From assembly GCF_014066305.1 (NCBI RefSeq), contig NW_023501093.1, positions 284,252 to 348,251 of the forward strand: a stretch of DNA of 64,000 nucleotides. The letters are read 5' to 3'. Made by a program: the position numbers and the translations under genes. Shown piece by piece: positions 23,201 through 36,810 of this stretch (the first letter of the stretch is position 1; each line of letters begins with the position of its first letter). The stretch comes from Letharia columbiana (taxonomy: Eukaryota > Ascomycota > Lecanoromycetes > Lecanorales > Parmeliaceae). The notes below the pieces were generated by a model that did not search any database, was not told where the DNA came from, and saw only the letters and a list, made by a program, of their open reading frames with translations.

Positions 23201-26200
23201 TATTATATAAATTCTAATTTTAATAATTTTAATATTCTCGATATAGCTAATAATAAAAAAGTTATTAACTTAATAATTATCGATTCTAATTTAAAGTATA
23301 ACTTAATAACTATTAACTCTATTAACTTATACTCTTATATAATAATAAACTCTAATTACTCTCGCTATTCCTTCGCTAATTATTTAATATTTATTATTTA
23401 TAAAAAAATCTACTCTCGCTTTATTCGCGATATTAAGAATAATTAAATTTAATTCCTTAATTATAATATTATTAGTTTAAATTACTTCGTTTAAGATAAG
23501 TATATAAATATTATTTTATTTAATATCTTATATATATTCGATATAGACGTTAATCTTCTTTCTATTAATAAACTCTTAAACTTCGATATTATAATCGTCT
23601 TTTATAAGACTAGCTACGCTTTAACTAAAGACGATCTAAAGCTTATAAATATTTATAATCGAGATTTATTTTTTTTTAACCTCTAAGATAGTTTAAATAG
23701 TACTTTAGCGATATATAGTATTTCTTTAAACTCGATTTATTAACTTTAATATATTTATATAAGCTATTTAAATTAATAGAATTTAAATAAGCTCTTTATA
23801 ATAATAATAAATATAGATTTTATTAAGAATATCGCGAATAAATATACTTACGAGTGCTATATTATAAAGTGTTAGAAGACTATTCCTTATATTAATCTTA
23901 CTACGCCCGATATATAATTAAGCGAATTTATTTATAGCGATCTTATAAAATCTTTATTTCTTATTAATTTTAATAGCTATAAATACTTTATAATATTTAA
24001 AAATAATTTTATCTTCTACTCTAAAGTCTACTATATTTATTATAAGAGTAAGATTTTTACTATATTTTTATAATTTAAAGTTTATCTTAAGTTATATAGC
24101 TATAAAATCTCTTATATTCGCCTCGATAATAAAGGCGAGTATATATTTAAAGTTTTTCTTAATTATCTCGCTCTATTAGATATTAAATAGAAATCTATTA
24201 TCTTTAATAATCTCTAGATAAATAATATAATTAAATGTTTTAGATAAACTCTATTATATAAGATATATTCTATTCTATTAAGCTTTAATCTTAATAAATT
24301 CTTTTAATCTAAAATTATTATTATCGCTAATTATTTAATAATATAATCGCTTAATATTAAAATTATTATAATCTCTTTTAAGGCCTTCTATTAATAAAAA
24401 TCTATTCTTTCTTACTTATATATAATTAATTCTATTACTTACGCGATAAAATAAATTTAGAAAAAGCTTATAAATCGAAGTAAAAAGTATATATTACTAA
24501 GATATAAAGGGGAGTATATCTTTTAATTATATAATCTTATTAAAAAGATAATTATTCGCGCTAATAGCGTATACTTTATAAAAAAATAACCTCTAATTAT
24601 AAACTCGAAAGAAGAAATCGAGGTTTATAAGCTCTTAAATAAATAATAATATTTAATAGTATTAGTATTCGCTATAGGGGAGATATTAAATAAATAGCGT
24701 ATTACTAATATTTCGAAAGATATTAAATCTAAAAACGTTATATCTATAATTAAAATAGCTATTAAATCTTTAACGACTTTAAAATCTTTAATATTTATAA
24801 GATTAAGATTAAATTTTCTTTAGTTAATTAATAAGAAAGCGCCTTCGCGGAGATCTATATAAGAGTTTTTAATATAATAAATTTAATTAATTACGCGAGA
24901 GCCCTTAATTTAAGTATTTTTAATACGAGCTACTCGATTAAATACTATATCTATATCTATATTAATAATTTAATCTACGCTATCTATATAGAAAATTTCC
25001 TTAAACTTAAATTTAATATTCTTAAACTTAGATTTACTATCTACTATTATCGAAGTTATATAAGCTATTCGCGAAGATTATAAGTTGAGCGCTATTTAAA
25101 GAGTGCTATATAATTATTTAAATCTTATAATTTTAAATCTATAAGATCTATCCTCTAACCCTCTTTTGAAAACCTTTATAATATTCGCTTTACTTATTAA
25201 TTATACTAATAAATCGAATATTTTTGAGCTTATTACTTATAAGTAGACTATATTTAATTAATTATCTCAAATAAATTAAAAACTTTCTATAAAGAATAAG
25301 TATAAATCTTTTATAAATAATAATTACTTAATATCTTATCTAGACGTCTTTTAAGATTTATATTCTAAGAGATAGATAAGTCTATATCTTAAAATAGGGT
25401 CTCGATAAAGAAATTATTCGCTATAAGATACGCTAGATTATTTAAGAATTTAAATAGTAGAAGAGCTATAATTATTATAATATTTTTATATTAATAATAA
25501 AGTCTATAAGTTATAAGATAATCTTCGCATTTATAATTATTCTAAATTAGAATCTAAAGTAAATAGATATTAAAATTATCTTTTTATATAATAATATAAA
25601 GAAAGAGATTTATATATATTAATTTAATAGCTTTAGTAAAGATAATATTAAGATCTATAAGTTAAATAAGATATTTTATAATTTAAAATAATTCTCTTAA
25701 GTTTAATATTAATATTTCTTAAAGTATATAAAGAAGCTAGGTTTTCTCTTTATCGAATTAGATAATAGCGTATTTATAAACTCTAAAGAGGGTATTATTA
25801 TAGCGCTCTATATTAACGATATCTTAATTATTAATCTTAATAAAGTTAAGATTTAGCGGATTAAGAAGAAACTTAACGCGAAGTTTTATATATCGAATTT
25901 AAAATTATATATCTACTACTTAAGTATAACTATTAAAAGAAATTATTATAATAATATTTTTCCTCTAAAATAAGAGACTTATATTATTTAATTTTTAAAC
26001 TATTTTAATTATTAAAATCTTACTCTAATATCGATATCTCTTAAAATTAGTTATAAACTAGCTTTCGCCGAAGAGGGCTATATCGCCTTAAAGAAATTAT
26101 AAAAAAATTATTAATCCGCGGTGAGATCTCTTATATATATTATACTCGATATCTATTCTAATATCGTCTATACGATATTATTAATAAATCGCTACTTAGT

Positions 26201-26780
26201 TAATTTAACTTTAATATATTAAAATATAATTATTTAAATCTTTCGATATCTAAAAGATATAATATATTACGAACTCGTATATAAAGGCTCTCTTTAAGAG
26301 CTTATTGATTATATTAATTTTAATTAAGTTAATAATATAATTTGAAAGTCTATATCTAGCTATCTCTTTAATATAGAAAGTAATATAATTAATTAATTAT
26401 CTAAGCGTTAAGTTATTATAATATTATTTACTTATAAAATAGAGTATATTAATTAGATATAGATTATTAAGAAAGCGATCTAATTAAAGAATCTACTTAA
26501 TTAATTTCTTTATCTCGATAATATAGACTTTAAAGCTATTATTATTTTTAATAATAATTAAAGCGTAATTACTCTCGTAAAGAATACTTAGTTTTATACT
26601 CGTATTAAGTATATTAATATTACTTATTATTTTATATAGAAAAAAGTTAATAATAGTACTATAAATATATAATATATTTCTATTAATAAATAAATGGCTG
26701 ATAGACTTACTAAGGCCCTTTATCTGAATAAATTCGTTACTTTTTAAGACGCTCTTAGAGTAAAAGCTATATCTACTTAC
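20300..26780 (+). pseudogene. Copia gag-pol remnant (gag, integrase, RT, RNase H)
   Basis: A gag knuckle remnant (KYYKTDNSKINRETY) lies at about 22887-22935, with knuckle Cys and His changed to Tyr and Asn. The integrase spans about 23935-24245: SYKYFIIFKNNF with a former DD changed to NN, then IRLDNKGEY (LDN at 24122-24132) of the catalytic core. RT: ALYINDILI at about 25803-25829, where YVDD has become YIND. The RNase H segment follows and ends in MADRLTKAL at 26694-26720, which is intact. Stops are spread through the whole frame. The gag region is split by the insertion at 21321-21992. Confidence 0.9.
21321..21992. mobile_element. 672-bp DNA element nested in copia, with ACAACCG repeats
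   Basis: Ends CCGTCCTGCCCGTTTGTAAA and (complement of right end) CTGTCCTGGCCATTACTAAA are imperfect inverted repeats flanked by TA on both sides (21319-21320, 21993-21994). The inside is dominated by an 11-12-bp motif ACAACCGTTYT: direct copies at about 21400-21450, 21490-21530 and 21770-21845, then inverted copies (CGGTTGTATATCGGT) at 21896-21965. CA/TG are abundant, so it inserted after, or escaped, the RIP that destroyed the surrounding copia. A 61-codon frame at 21397-21582 merely translates the repeat and is not a gene. It is non-autonomous; the superfamily is unknown, and the TA target would fit Tc1/mariner-type. Confidence 0.8.
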
Positions 26781-27462
26781 CCCTTAGATAATTACTAATC
26801 TTACTACTATCTTAGTATAATCTTATTTTATAGAGAAGCTATTCTACTATATCTATATCTAGATTTAAAGAAGCCGCCTATTATCGCTTACTTTAGAAAA
26901 GTTATTTTATTAATTTCCACACTATGAGTAATCTATCTAAGTCGTTTATCGAGCCGCTATATTAGGCTTAATACTCTACGAACTCGCTATTTTATATTAG
27001 AATAGCTATTTCTTCAGCGCTACTACCGCTATCGCTATCAAACTCTTAAGACTCTTTTAAGAGACCTATATCTATTCGTCACTAATGCCTTCGAGTATTA
27101 TATCTCCAAATTATCGCTACCATAGCCATTATTATTAAGGATTAATCACCTAAAACGGCCTCTGTAGAAGCCTTATAGCCGGCGATATATAGCTAGAAGG
27201 ATTTCTTTCAATTATTTTATTTAGTTATTCTCACAAATATCCTCCGGCCTCGAATCGATCGATTTTTAGTATACACTAGATGGCCTAGAAATAAAATTTC
27301 TAAAAAACCGCTTTTTAACAAAAAGTGGAATTTCGATCGAATTTTAGTAGGGGCCTAGTCTGATATAGTCGTTTTTAGATTTCGACTTTTTACTTTACCT
27401 ACTCTATTTTAGATATCGCGAACTTTAAATCTCGCGTTTTTCAATTTCGTTTATATAAGAGA

Positions 27463-27492
27463 GGGAGTAGGGGTATAGGAGGTATAAGGGGT
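27463..27492 (+). repeat. G-rich tract with G-quadruplex potential
   Basis: Four G runs (GGGAG, GGGG, GGAGG, GGGG) within 30 bp on the sense strand. Equivalent G-rich tracts on the sense strand lie at 45242-45259 and 51241-51263 in the other two copia elements. Confidence 0.6.
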
Positions 27493-27504
27493 ATACTTTT
27501 ACGC

Positions 27505-27690
27505 TAGCTACCCGGCACTAACTCACCTTAACTATTCGATATTAATTTTACTTCTACTACTCGATATTAACTTACTCTAATTATTTAACTTAAATTTCAC
27601 TTTAATTACTTAACACTAACTTACTTCGATAACTCGATGAAAATCGATAAGTTATTTCACCTTATCTACTCGATTTTAAACTCGTTAGTA
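27505..27690. repeat. RIP-altered array of ~24-25-bp units
   Basis: About seven degenerate units related to TACCCGGCACTAACTCACCT; only the first is unmutated. The same unit occurs four times in copia copy 3 (51145-51240). Confidence 0.65.
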
Positions 27691-27744
27691 TTAAACTTCG
27701 TATTTACTAAATTTCGCTTATAAAAGAATACATGCGAAGAGGAA

Positions 27745-27893
27745 TATTAAAATTCGAATCACGTGACTCTTGGCGTCTTGGCGGTTATATAATATAATCA
27801 CGTGACACGCCTTAGCGTGTCCGTATCTAGTCGCTCTTTCCTTTATAGTAACTCCATAGTTAACAACTAAGTATCTTACCTCATATTTTCACA
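27745..27893 (+). repeat. Copia copy 1, 3' LTR (149 bp)
   Basis: Direct repeat of 20068-20216, starting TATTAAAATTCG and ending TTTTCACA. Two CACGTG palindromes survive (ATCACGTGAC, ATCACGTGAC) and the middle one has become TTATATAATA. The inverted repeat ACACGC(CTTA)GCGTGT is intact. Confidence 0.95.
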
Positions 27894-27898
27894 ATTAT

Positions 27899-28746
27899 AT
27901 ATTAAATAATATTTTATTATTTAAGATTTTTAAATATAATCTAACTAAGAAAAGAATCTATTATATAAAGAATTATAAATTATAATATATATTTTTATAG
28001 CGATAGAGAATTTAATTATCTTTTTAATTATTATTATTTAAAAATAATTATAATAGCGAAAAATATTTATATTCTTATTTTTAATTTAGAATTAGAATTA
28101 TATAATTTATTTATTAAGATTTTAAATTTAGATAATTTATATTTTTATAAAAATATTTAGATTACTTAAATATATTAGCGATATTTTTATATATTAATTT
28201 AATATTAATAAGCTTAAAAGTCTTTTATATCTTTTCGCTTACTTTATTAAATATAAATTTATATCTTATTATATTATAATTTTTAAATTACTATCTAATT
28301 AATTTTAATAATAATATTTATTCTTTTTTATTTTTAAATATCTATATTATATAATTCTTAAAAACTATATATTTTATTTTAATAAAAAATATATAGAAGA
28401 AAGAAAGATAATAAACTTTCTTAAACTTTATAATTTAAGATTTCTTATAAGTAAGTTCGATATAAATAAAATTAATATATAAATAATAAGTTTATTTAAA
28501 TATAAATTAGAATATTAAAATTAAAATTAATATAGAGAAAAATTTATATTAGTAAATATTATTTTAGCGATTCTTTTTTAAGAAAATTTCTATAAATTAT
28601 ATAAGACTTCTATATAATAAGAATAAATATTCTTCAAAGAGTTTACTATATCTTCGAAAATTTCTAGATATTTAATCTTCTTTCTAATAGATTTAATTAT
28701 AATTTATTATACTCGTTATTATAATAAAAAAATATTAATAAATAAT
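27899..28746. other. AT-rich sequence, nothing recognised
   Basis: RIP-saturated filler between copia copy 1 and LINE copy 2. Confidence 0.5.
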
Positions 28747-31700
28747 AAAGTACCTTTCTATATCTCTATTAAATATCTAAAAAAAATAAAATAACTATAT
28801 AATAAATGAAGTCTTTCTATTATTCTAATAGATTTCTTTATTTAATATCTCGCTATTACTATACTATCCTTTAAGGTATATATATATCGTAATATAAAAA
28901 ACTTTTCTATTAGATTAAAATAGCTAAAAGAGATAACGATTAAAATCTAAAAATTAAGAGTCTTATTAAAAGATATATTTTAAAAAATCTAAATTAAAAT
29001 ATAATATAGATAATTAATATATTATATTAATTATTAATATAACGCTATAATATTAATATCTAACTCTATTAAAATTATTATAAAAGAGTCTTTTCTAAAT
29101 TAATAATTTAAAATTATTAATAAATAATTTATTAAGAATTAATTAAATAATAAAGTAATATAAGAGAATAGTATATTATTAGAGCGTAATTTATTTTTAA
29201 ATAAGCTATAATCTAATAATAAAGTAGATTTAATATCTATTAAATTCTATTAATCTTCTCTCTTTTATTATAAAAAATATTTTAATCTAGACTTTTTAGA
29301 GAGATAGATCACTAATAAAGAGAATATTAATTAATACACATTAAAGAAGTAGAAGAGAAAGAAGTAAAGAAGAGCTAAGAAGAATAAATAGTATAAGAAG
29401 AGATAGAGAATAGTAGAGAAGTTAAGACTAAGGGAAGAAGATCTTTTTTAAGCTCTATAAATTCTATAAATAAAATTATTAATTATAAAACTACGATAGA
29501 TTAATAAGAGAAATAATCTCTTTATCTTTATTATTTAAAATATTAATCTTTAAATAAGATCGAGTTAATACTCTTAACTTTCTTCTTAATTATTAATAAA
29601 GAAAAAGATAAAGAAAGCTTAGCTATAGAAGATAAGTTCGATTTATATTTTATCTTTAATAATAAAAAGCGAGATATCGAAAGAAGTAGCTTTATTAAGT
29701 TATATTAAATTCAAAGTCTAAGTCTAGATTATAACTTTTTATATATATTAATATAAAAGAGTAAAATAATATTTACTCGACGTAGTAAGAAAGAAAAAGA
29801 TATCATTATTTTAGCGATATCGACTCTTAAAAATAATAGATAACTTTATCTAAAAATATTATTTAAATTATAAGAAAAGTAGAATAAATTAATTTTAAAA
29901 TAAATTATAAAGAGATTAAAGAAGATTATAAAGCTTAAAAATATAATATTTATAGAATTCTATAATGTTAAAAACTAAATAATATATTATTACTCTTTTA
30001 TAATCATTAAAGAAATTAAAAATTAAAGCTTTTATATTAATATTTTAATTATAAATATTATTAAATATTATATAAAAAAGTTTTAAATATATATAATAAA
30101 TAAGAGTTTATTAGATATTATAGATTTTTATCTTTTAGCTATATAGATAATAGAGATAAAAAACTTTAAAAATCTAAAATTTTAGTTAATATATTAGAAG
30201 TTTAAAGGCGTTATAAGTAATAAGATTATAATTATTTTTAAAAAAAGCTTTAAAATATATAGCTTTAAGTTTATAATTAGATAATTAAAATTAAAATATA
30301 ATAAAGCGTTTAATATTAGATTTAGATTAATAAATTTAATTAAGATATATAATATTTATAAAAAAGCGTATTTAATAATTAAATATAAGAAATTATAAAC
30401 GCTAAAATCTATAAACGCTATAAAGTTCTTTCTTATAAAGAATAAATTTATTATATTATAATTATAGCTATATATAAGATATAAATAATCTTACTTAATA
30501 TTTATTTAATTTTAAATTTAGATTATTTTAGAAAAATATATAATATAATATAGAGTTATAAAGTTAATATTCTACTACTTTAAGAGATAAATCTATTTAA
30601 TAAAATTACAAAATATTATAAAAGATTATTTTTATAAATAATTATTATAATTTATTAAGTTAAAAAGAATAAAGTCGCTATTATTATAAATATTAAATTT
30701 ATAAAATAATAAAGAGATAAAAACTTAAATTATATTCTTTATAAAGAGAATAATAAAAGAATTTTAATCTATAAGATTAAATATAAAGAATATATATTTA
30801 TAATAATATCGATATATATCTTAATTAAAGAGGTTATAAAATTATTATAACTAAAAGTAAATATAAAAGCGCTTAAATAAATATTATTATAAATATCTTA
30901 TAATATAATAGAAGAAGATTAAAATCTTACGCTAATCGCTATAAATAAAGTCTTTATAATTCTCTTATTACCTTTATAACTATAAGTATTATTTAAATTA
31001 TTATTAAAGTTTAAAAAAGATAAAATATATTATCTAATAAACGATTAAAGAATTTAAAATCTAAATTTTAGAGTTTTTATATACTTCTTAAACGATAGAA
31101 TCTTAATTTTTAGAATTAATTAAATTTATATTTAAGATAATTAAATAGAAGAATTAAAGAGTTAAAAGATAGCGTTTAATAAATTATTTATTAATTATAA
31201 AATTATAATAATTATAATAAAAATAATCTTTATAATTATTTAAGAACTTAAGCGATAAAAATTATTATTTTTATTTCTATAAAGAAATTAAATATAAATC
31301 TTATATTTAAAGATATTATAAATACTTTTAGAAGGAAAACTTAATAAAAGAGTAAATAATTTATAAGATATTAATAGTATAATTTATAAAATATATCGTA
31401 AAGAATAATTATAAAATAAATTAGAAAGTTAAGTATAATCTATAGCGTAATTATCTATAATTATAAAAGAAAAGATATCTTAAATTATTAAATTTCGAAT
31501 TAGAGAAAAGAATAGTAATTATTAAAACGCGTAAGAAATAGCTTATAGATATATATAATTAATTCTATTTCTATAATATTATAATTAAATATCTTATTCT
31601 TAATAAAAAATTAATAAGATAATTTTTCGCGAGAGCTAAATATATAAATTATAGCTTTATTAAGACTTTAAAGAATAATTAAAAAGAGATATATATAAAT

Positions 31701-34700
31701 TCGAAAGATATTCTTAGAGTAGTAATAAATTATTATTAAAATCTTTATAATATAAAACTCTTAAATAAAGACGCTTAAAATAAAATTTTATAATATATAA
31801 TAAATCGAGTAAGCTCGATAAATACTATTAAAATAAAAAACTCTATTAAAGCTTAAGAGATATAAATTACTATTTATTAAGTATTTTTAAAAATCTTATT
31901 TAATAAAGATAATCTTTTAAGTAAGTTTTATAAGACTATTATAAAATAAGAGAAAGAAAAAAAAAAAGAAAATCTCAATTATTATTATTTAATTAATCTT
32001 TTCTATAATTAGATATAGCGGGAATAGAAATTTTCAAAGTATTAAATAAATAAAATTCTTATTATTCTTTTTAAGAATAAAGATAAATAAATTAATATTA
32101 AAAACTATCGCCTTCTATTTATTATAAATATAAATTATAAGATCTTTATAAATATTTTAATATAATATTTAATAAAGACTTTAGATAAGATAATTAGCGA
32201 ATAATAATTAGTCTTTTTATTAAAGAGACTTATAGATAATAATATTAAAATAATCTAGTATTTAATAGTTAAGTATAAATTTATTAAAAAGTTATTATAA
32301 AAGTAAAGGAGAATCGCTATTCTCTTTTTTAATTAAAAAAAAGTATATAATTAAGTTAATTATAAGTTTCTTCTAGCGATTCTAAAAGAATTAAATATAT
32401 TTAAAAAATTTATTACTTAAATATAGCTTATCTATAAAAAAATTAAGATTAAGATTTATATTAATAATTATATTAAAAAAATAATTATAATATAAAGTAA
32501 TATAAGATAGAGAAATTCTTTAAGTTATCTTTTATTTATAATTATAATTAAAGATCTAATTTAATATATCATTTATAACTTTTAAATTTTAAGGATATAA
32601 ATAGAAAATAGAGTATTAAAGATAATAATATATATTAATAATATTATAATTATAATATAATTTTAAAAAGAGATAGATATTATAATAGTAATCTTAAAAG
32701 TTTATTACGCTATAATTAACGCGAGAATTAATTAAAATAAATTATATATACTATATATAGAAAATATCGCTTATATTTATATTATTAATATAAAGAAAAT
32801 TTCTTTTAATAATCTTTATAAATATCTAGAGATATTAATTAAGATAAATATTAATTATTAATTAGATAATTTTTAAATTAAAATTCTATAAAAGACTAAG
32901 AAATTAATATAAAATTAATCGCGATTTTATTTATTTCTTAAGAGTAAAGTAATAATCGAGATTATCTTTATAATATCCCTTTTTAGATTTACTTTATAAT
33001 TTTTATATATACTCTTAATAATACGCGATAAGTTAGAAAAGAAGTATTATAAGTTAATATAAAATAATAAAGTTCGAGATATTATTCGCGATCTTTATAT
33101 TTATTATTAAATAAAAGAGAATAAAGTTAAGATAATTAATTTATAAGTTATTATTAATAAAAGTATTATAACTATAATTAGTAGAGTAATTAACTCTTTT
33201 AAATTAATATAAATTATTCTAATTAAAAATATTCTAATATTATATATTTAAAGCCTTTTATATATTTTAATATTTATTAATTTTTAAATAATCTAATTCT
33301 TTAATTAGTTTAATTATATTTTAAAGTTAATATAAACTATCTAATAGCGATAAAAAAAGATATCTATATAAATTCTTTAAGTTAAATCTTCTTTAATTAC
33401 TACGAAACTATTAATAATATTAATATTCTATTATTTATTATTAAGAAAAGTCGATTTAGAGAATATAAAAAAGTTTAATTTCGAGATCTAATAAGCTTTA
33501 TAAAATAAGAATATTAGAGTCTTAAAAGATATATAAAACTTAATATACGCGATTTTAATAATTTTAGCTAAAATAGTATATAGTAAATATTCTTTTTAAA
33601 TCGACTATATTATTAATAAATTAATTTTTAACGCTATTTTATTAAACTAGCGCTTATTACTCTCGATTCTATATATATAAAAATTAGATATACTTCGATA
33701 GAAATACTTTATAGAGATTAATAATTATTTTATTTCTTTATCGAAGATTAGCTTTTAATAAATCTATTTTATAATCTTAGATAAGAGATTAAAAGCTATT
33801 AATTTTAGCGATAGAATTAAAAACTCTATTTTTATCTATTAATATCATTATAAATTAAAAGTCTTAATAAATAAAATATAAATTACGATTTATAATAAGT
33901 TTAAAATATTATATATAAAGAATCTTCTTTAATAATTACTTTATAAGAAGATTTAATTAAAAATTAATTTTATTTAAATATTAATATAATAATAGCTATA
34001 TTCTATTTATAATATTAATTAATTTTTATTTTATATATAAATTAAATATATAGTATCGAAAGCGATATAAAAAGAGTTCTTTATTATTTTAAATCGATTA
34101 ACTCTTAATTTAATATTTAAAATAAAAATTATTAATAAGATAATCGCTTTTATAATATTTAGTTTTAATCTAAAAGATATTAATAAGAAATAATAAAATA
34201 TTCTCTATTAGACTATTATTTAATCTCTATAAAAATATTATCTCTTATATAATTTTAGCGATTTAGTTATATATTAATTTTTAGATATTATTTAAAATTA
34301 TTATTAAACTTTAATTCGAAAGTAAATTCTTATAAATCGAGTTTTATATCTTTATAAGAGATATTAAATTAAAAAGTATAATATATAGATATTTAAGAAT
34401 CTTTAAAATAAGTTTCTTAATTAAATAAAGATTTATAAAAACTCTATTTATATAATATTCTATTTTTTTATAATAATAAATTAGATTAAGCGTAGAATAA
34501 TAGAGATAATTAAGAAGTTAAATAATATTATAAAGAATTAGAATATAGATATTAGCGATATTAGTAATTAAAATAAATTAACGAGCTTAAATCTATTATT
34601 TAAATAGTTTCTCTTTATTTTTATTTACCCCCTTTTTTATCTCTAATTTATTTAATTTAGCGTTAATTTAATAAAGTTACTTAATATAACCTCTCTCTAT

Positions 34701-34837
34701 AAAGGCCTTCGCGTAATACTCTATATATACTTAAGCGAGAGTGATTTACGAGTTTAAGTCCCTATAGATTTCTAGATAAGATATCTTCGTTAAGGCGGCT
34801 ATCTCAGCTAAATAGTCGAATAAAATAAATAACTTTC
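28747..34837 (+). mobile_element. LINE (Tad1-like), copy 2
   Basis: Collinear over its full ~6.1 kb with copy 1 at 12351-18439 and even more RIP-saturated. The RT block lies at about 32500-32680 with the same LFxxx...YINN pattern. The 3' end reads GCGGCTATCTCAGCTAAATA and ends ATAACTTTC at 34837, beyond which the copies diverge. That two copies share both ends suggests that this is the full element length, or a shared 5' truncation. Confidence 0.85.
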
Positions 34838-36016
34838 TTAATTTTAATATATAATATTAATAATTAAAATAATTAGAAAAAGAAGAAATAATTTTTATAA
34901 TTCTAATTATTATAATAAAAAGAGTTTAAATATAATCTTTTCTTTTTTAATTATTATTTTAATTATCTAATTTTTTAAATTAAATAAATTTAAAAATACG
35001 TTAATAAGAATAAAGAGTTAATATATATATTTAATAATAATATATCTAGCGATAATAATAAGACTTTATTTTAAAATTAAGCTATCTTTTAATTTTAAAA
35101 TATTATTTATAAAAATAGAAATTTTAATAATATATATAATAAAAATATTAAAATTATAATAGTTAAAGAATATCTATTTATAAGAAAATTATTAAAAAAG
35201 AATAAATATAATAAGAAATTTAGAAAGAGAAGATTTAATATACTTTTCGCGATGATTATAATAAATAAAATAGTATTTTAAATATTATTAATAATAAAAG
35301 TAACTAGAAAGTTGAGTAATAAGATTTTAAGAAAATTTATTATAAATTAAAAAGATATAGATAAAAGAAAAAGCGTTATTAATTATATATTTAAAATAAG
35401 AAAATTATATAGATTTTATTTAGATAGTAAATTTAATTTTATATATATTTTTAATTATCTTTCTAATTATAGTCTACTAGCTATTACTCTTTATAAAATT
35501 AAATATTTTTAAAAATTAATTAAGCTATTAATTTTAAAAGCTTTATTTTAAATTTTTTTTAAGAAATTTCGTTAGATATAATAGATAAATTTAGAAATAA
35601 TATTAAATATTATTAATAAAGTTTTATTATTAAAATAATATAGAAAATAATAAAATCTTTTTTAACTAATAATTTTTAAAATAAAACTTTTTATTATTTT
35701 TATATATAAATTATTAATAATAGAATATAGATTCTTAATTTTTAATAATTTATAATAAATATATAATATTATAAATTAAGAATATATAGCTTTTATATAA
35801 ACTTTTAAAATTATTTAATATTAAGTTATATATAAATATAATAATAAATTAAAAGCTTATAATTTAATTTAAATAGATTTTTAAACTATTATAAATAATA
35901 AAATAAAAAACTTTATAATTAAATTATTAATTTTTTTAATTTATAATATAATCTTTAATTATTATATTATTTATAAAAGTATATTTTATTTTAAATTAAT
36001 ATTATATAATATATTT
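34838..36016. other. AT-rich sequence, nothing recognised
   Basis: Among the most AT-rich parts of the window, almost free of C and G. No motif recognised. Confidence 0.5.
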
Positions 36017-36810
36017 AATTTATAATTTAAAAAAATTATATTATATTAAAGAATTAATATTTTTTATTATTATAAAATTATTTATATTATAATTATAGTT
36101 TTAATATAAATATATATTATATTTTCTTATCTAATTATTAATAATTATATATTTTTATAAATTTTTATTATTATCTTAAAAAATAAAAGATTTTATTAAA
36201 GTCTATATATATTTAATTATTATATTAATTCTTAATTTAGAATTCTAATTATCTTTATAATTAATATTATATAAAATTATTAATTTATAATTTTAAAAAA
36301 TTATATTATATTAAAAAATTAAAATAAATTATTATTATAAAATTATTTATATTATAATAATAGTTTTAATAAAGAAGTATATTTATTATATTTACTTATT
36401 TAATTAATAAATACTATATTTATATAATAGATTCTTATTATTATTTTAGAAAATAAAAGATTTTAATTAAAATTTATAAGATATTTATTTATTATATTAA
36501 TTTTAAATTTATATTTAATTTAGAATTCTAATTATCTTTATAATTAATACTATATAAAGTATTTAATTTATACTTTTAAAAAATTATATTATATTAAAAA
36601 TTATATTCTATTAAATTATAAAAAAAATCTATTATTATAAAATTATAAATATTATAAATATAGTTTAAATATTTTATTTTCTTATTTAATTAATAAGTAT
36701 TATATTTAATAATAGATTTCTATTATTATCTTAAAAAATAAAAGATTCTATTAAAATTTATAAGATATTATATTTTTTATAAATAAAGATTTATAAATTA
36801 AATTTATAAT
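36017..36810. repeat. Three tandem ~265-285-bp units
   Basis: Units start near 36021, 36286 and 36571, each with AAAAATTATATTATATTA, then ATTATTATAAAATTAT about 30-50 bp later and AAAATAAAAGATT about 160-180 bp later. They differ by small indels. The period is not coding-like, and no C or G content is left to suggest the source. Confidence 0.65.

Larger units (their letters stand above)
26781..27744 (+). repeat. Copia copy 1 long 3' non-coding region
   Basis: About 960 bp between the RNase H end and the 3' LTR, homologous to 45186-45760 and 51074-51810 (both inverted). In order: module D (about 26910-27040, CAGCGCTACTACCGCTATCG), module B (about 27238-27340, CTCCGGCCTCGAATCGATCG), module A (about 27363-27440, TAGTCGTTTTTAGATTTCGA), a G-rich tract (27463-27492) and a 25-bp repeat array (about 27505-27690). 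It ends in a purine-rich tract GCGAAGAGGAA at 27734-27744, the probable plus-strand primer. No conserved frame among copies, so non-coding. Confidence 0.8.
20068..27893 (+). mobile_element. Ty1/copia retrotransposon, copy 1 (complete but dead)
   Basis: 7826 bp with two 149-bp LTRs (20068-20216 and 27745-27893) and a perfect 5-bp target duplication ATTAT (20063-20067, 27894-27898). Domain order on the plus strand is gag knuckle, integrase, then RT and RNase H, which is the copia order. A 672-bp DNA element at 21321-21992 sits inside the gag region. A long 3' non-coding region (about 26780-27744) precedes the 3' LTR and is shared with the two minus-strand copia elements. Coding parts are RIP-saturated, while the LTRs and 3' region are only partly mutated. 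Confidence 0.95.
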
